A stretch of 64,000 nucleotides of DNA, taken from positions 124,001-188,000 of the forward strand of contig JBLHZY010000001.1 of NCBI GenBank assembly GCA_047631555.1, read 5' to 3'. Made by a program: the position numbers and the translations under genes. The notes beneath the pieces are model-generated. The model ran no database searches. It had not been told where the DNA came from and was given only the letters and a program-made list of their open reading frames with translations. Source of the stretch: JBLHZY01 sp047631555 (GTDB lineage Bacteria; Pseudomonadota; Alphaproteobacteria; Rhodobacterales; Rhodobacteraceae). Below are positions 62,998 to 64,000 of this stretch, one piece after another. Each line of letters opens with the position of its first letter. Position 1 is the first letter of the stretch.

Positions 62998-64000
62998 ATG
63001 CCCGCAACCAAAGATGATATCCTTGCCGCCTTGAAAAATATCGCACTTCCCGGCGGGGGCGATTTGATCTCGCGCGATATGATCCGCGCGCTCTCTATAG
63101 AGGGGGGCATCGCGCGATTCGTGATCGAGGCGGCTTCTGCGGATGAGGCGCGGATGATCGAGCCGGTGCGCGCCGCGGCCCAAGCGGCAGTGGCCTCGCT
63201 TGACGGGATCACGCAGGCGAGCGTTGTGCTTACAGCGCATGGGCCATCCGGCGGCGCGAAGGCAAACCCAGGCCCTGCAGCTGGCGCCGAACCACCCAGT
63301 CTCAAAATCGGCGGTCACCCAAAGCCCCAACAGGGCGGGCCGCAAGGCGTTCCCGGTGTTGCGCGCATTATTGCTATTGGCTCGGGCAAAGGCGGTGTGG
63401 GCAAATCGACAGTCTCGTCCAATCTCGCCGTGGCATTGGCGCGCCAAGGGCGGCGGGTTGGCCTGCTGGACGCGGATATATATGGGCCGAGCCAGCCGCG
63501 CATGATGGGCGTTTCCAAAAAACCGGCGAGCCCGGACGGTAAAACCATCGAGCCGCTGCATGCGCATGGCGTCACTATGATGTCGATCGGGCTGATGGTT
63601 AAAGAAGACGAGGCGCTTATTTGGCGCGGGCCGATGCTGATGGGCGCCTTGCAGCAAATGCTGGGGCAGGTGGCTTGGGGCGAGCTGGATATTCTGCTGA
63701 TCGATCTGCCGCCGGGCACGGGCGATGTGCAGCTCACCCTGTGTCAGCGCACAAACCTGACGGGCGCGATTGTCGTCAGCACGCCGCAAGACGTCGCGCT
63801 AATCGATGCGCGCCGCGCCATTGCGATGTTTGAAAAGCTCAAAACCCCGGTTCTGGGCCTGATTGAAAACATGAGCACATATATATGCCCCGAATGCGGC
63901 CATGAGGCCCATCTCTTTGGGCATGGTGGCGTGGCGGATGAGGCCAAGAAGCACGATCTGCCGTTTCTGGGCGCGCTGCCGCTTTCGCTTGATGTGCGCC
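62998..64000 (+). CDS. mrp: Mrp/NBP35-family P-loop ATPase, iron–sulfur carrier (partial)
   Basis: This gene runs off the right edge after 334 codons. The N-terminal ~85 residues form a MIP18/DUF59-like domain (ILAALKNIALPGGGDLISRDMI), followed by a Pro/Gly-rich linker. The ParA-like ATPase follows, with the deviant Walker A GSGKGGVGKSTVSSNLAVAL near residue 128 and LLIDLPPGTGD. The CxxC of the Fe-S carrier (YICPECGHE) is at ~297. Mrp proteins assemble and transfer 4Fe-4S clusters. AAGGAG precedes the ATG at 62998. Confidence 0.95.
   Translation, partial: MPATKDDILAALKNIALPGGGDLISRDMIRALSIEGGIARFVIEAASADEARMIEPVRAAAQAAVASLDGITQASVVLTAHGPSGGAKANPGPAAGAEPPSLKIGGHPKPQQGGPQGVPGVARIIAIGSGKGGVGKSTVSSNLAVALARQGRRVGLLDADIYGPSQPRMMGVSKKPASPDGKTIEPLHAHGVTMMSIGLMVKEDEALIWRGPMLMGALQQMLGQVAWGELDILLIDLPPGTGDVQLTLCQRTNLTGAIVVSTPQDVALIDARRAIAMFEKLKTPVLGLIENMSTYICPECGHEAHLFGHGGVADEAKKHDLPFLGALPLSLDVR

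Overview
The window comes from a GC-rich alphaproteobacterium, most likely of the Rhodobacteraceae/Roseobacter group. Support for this comes from the order helicase–S4 protein–fdxA–carD, the dispersed hisB-H-A-F-E cluster, an aerobic CO dehydrogenase operon, and a DUF1127 gene followed by a four-member array of CcsR-type small RNAs, a layout known from Rhodobacter sphaeroides. All identifications come from reading the sequence; no database search was run.

Layout. 1–7.7 kb: partial M3 oligopeptidase, a lysophospholipase-like hydrolase, an SCP2 protein, a TPR protein, a Suv3-like RNA helicase, an S4 RNA-binding protein, a 7Fe ferredoxin and CarD. 7.7–13.8 kb: divergent cobS/cobT, a Kef-type antiporter, an Lrp/AsnC regulator divergent from hppD, and a cupin. 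13.8–20.9 kb: a 973-residue membrane protein that looks like a PilM/GspL-type N-terminus joined to a PilP/GspC-type C-terminus, a metY-type sulfhydrylase preceded by a strong hairpin, DUF2239, a degenerate GIY-YIG protein, a DxD glycosyltransferase-like protein and a small secreted protein. 21–29.6 kb: a form I CO dehydrogenase operon on the minus strand in the order coxC-M-S-L-D-E-F-(33-codon ORF)-G. CoxC (MHYT–LytTR) is the likely regulator, and a 21-bp-period direct repeat lies between coxC and coxM.

29.6–42.07 kb is an accessory island ending at a tRNA-Tyr gene. It holds a decayed tyrosine recombinase, a zinc-less MDR oxidoreductase, a MATE exporter coupled to a small glyoxalase-superfamily-type protein, a lipoprotein, an orphan type VI secretion VgrG cassette (VgrG, candidate effector, two-helix membrane protein, unknown protein, PAAR), a truncated TRAP binding protein, an apparently frameshifted secreted protein, a lone o-spanin-like lipoprotein and degenerate intergenic repeats.

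42–64 kb returns to core genes: rlmB, a YHS protein, a CoA-binding protein, a secreted leucine-rich-repeat protein, the his genes, a large lipoprotein hydrolase, tRNA-Gly, a ketopantoate-reductase-type enzyme, a YHYH protein pair, pyruvate carboxylase, an FMN alpha-hydroxy-acid dehydrogenase, a UvrD/PcrA helicase, the CcsR array with its DUF1127 gene and an RpoH-like promoter, and the start of mrp.

The signals most worth follow-up are the CcsR array (eight CTCCTCCC hairpin loops), the orphan T6SS cassette with a candidate effector/immunity pair, the small Cys-Cys-ending ORF inside the cox operon, the possible CoxC binding repeats and the PilM–PilP-like fusion.
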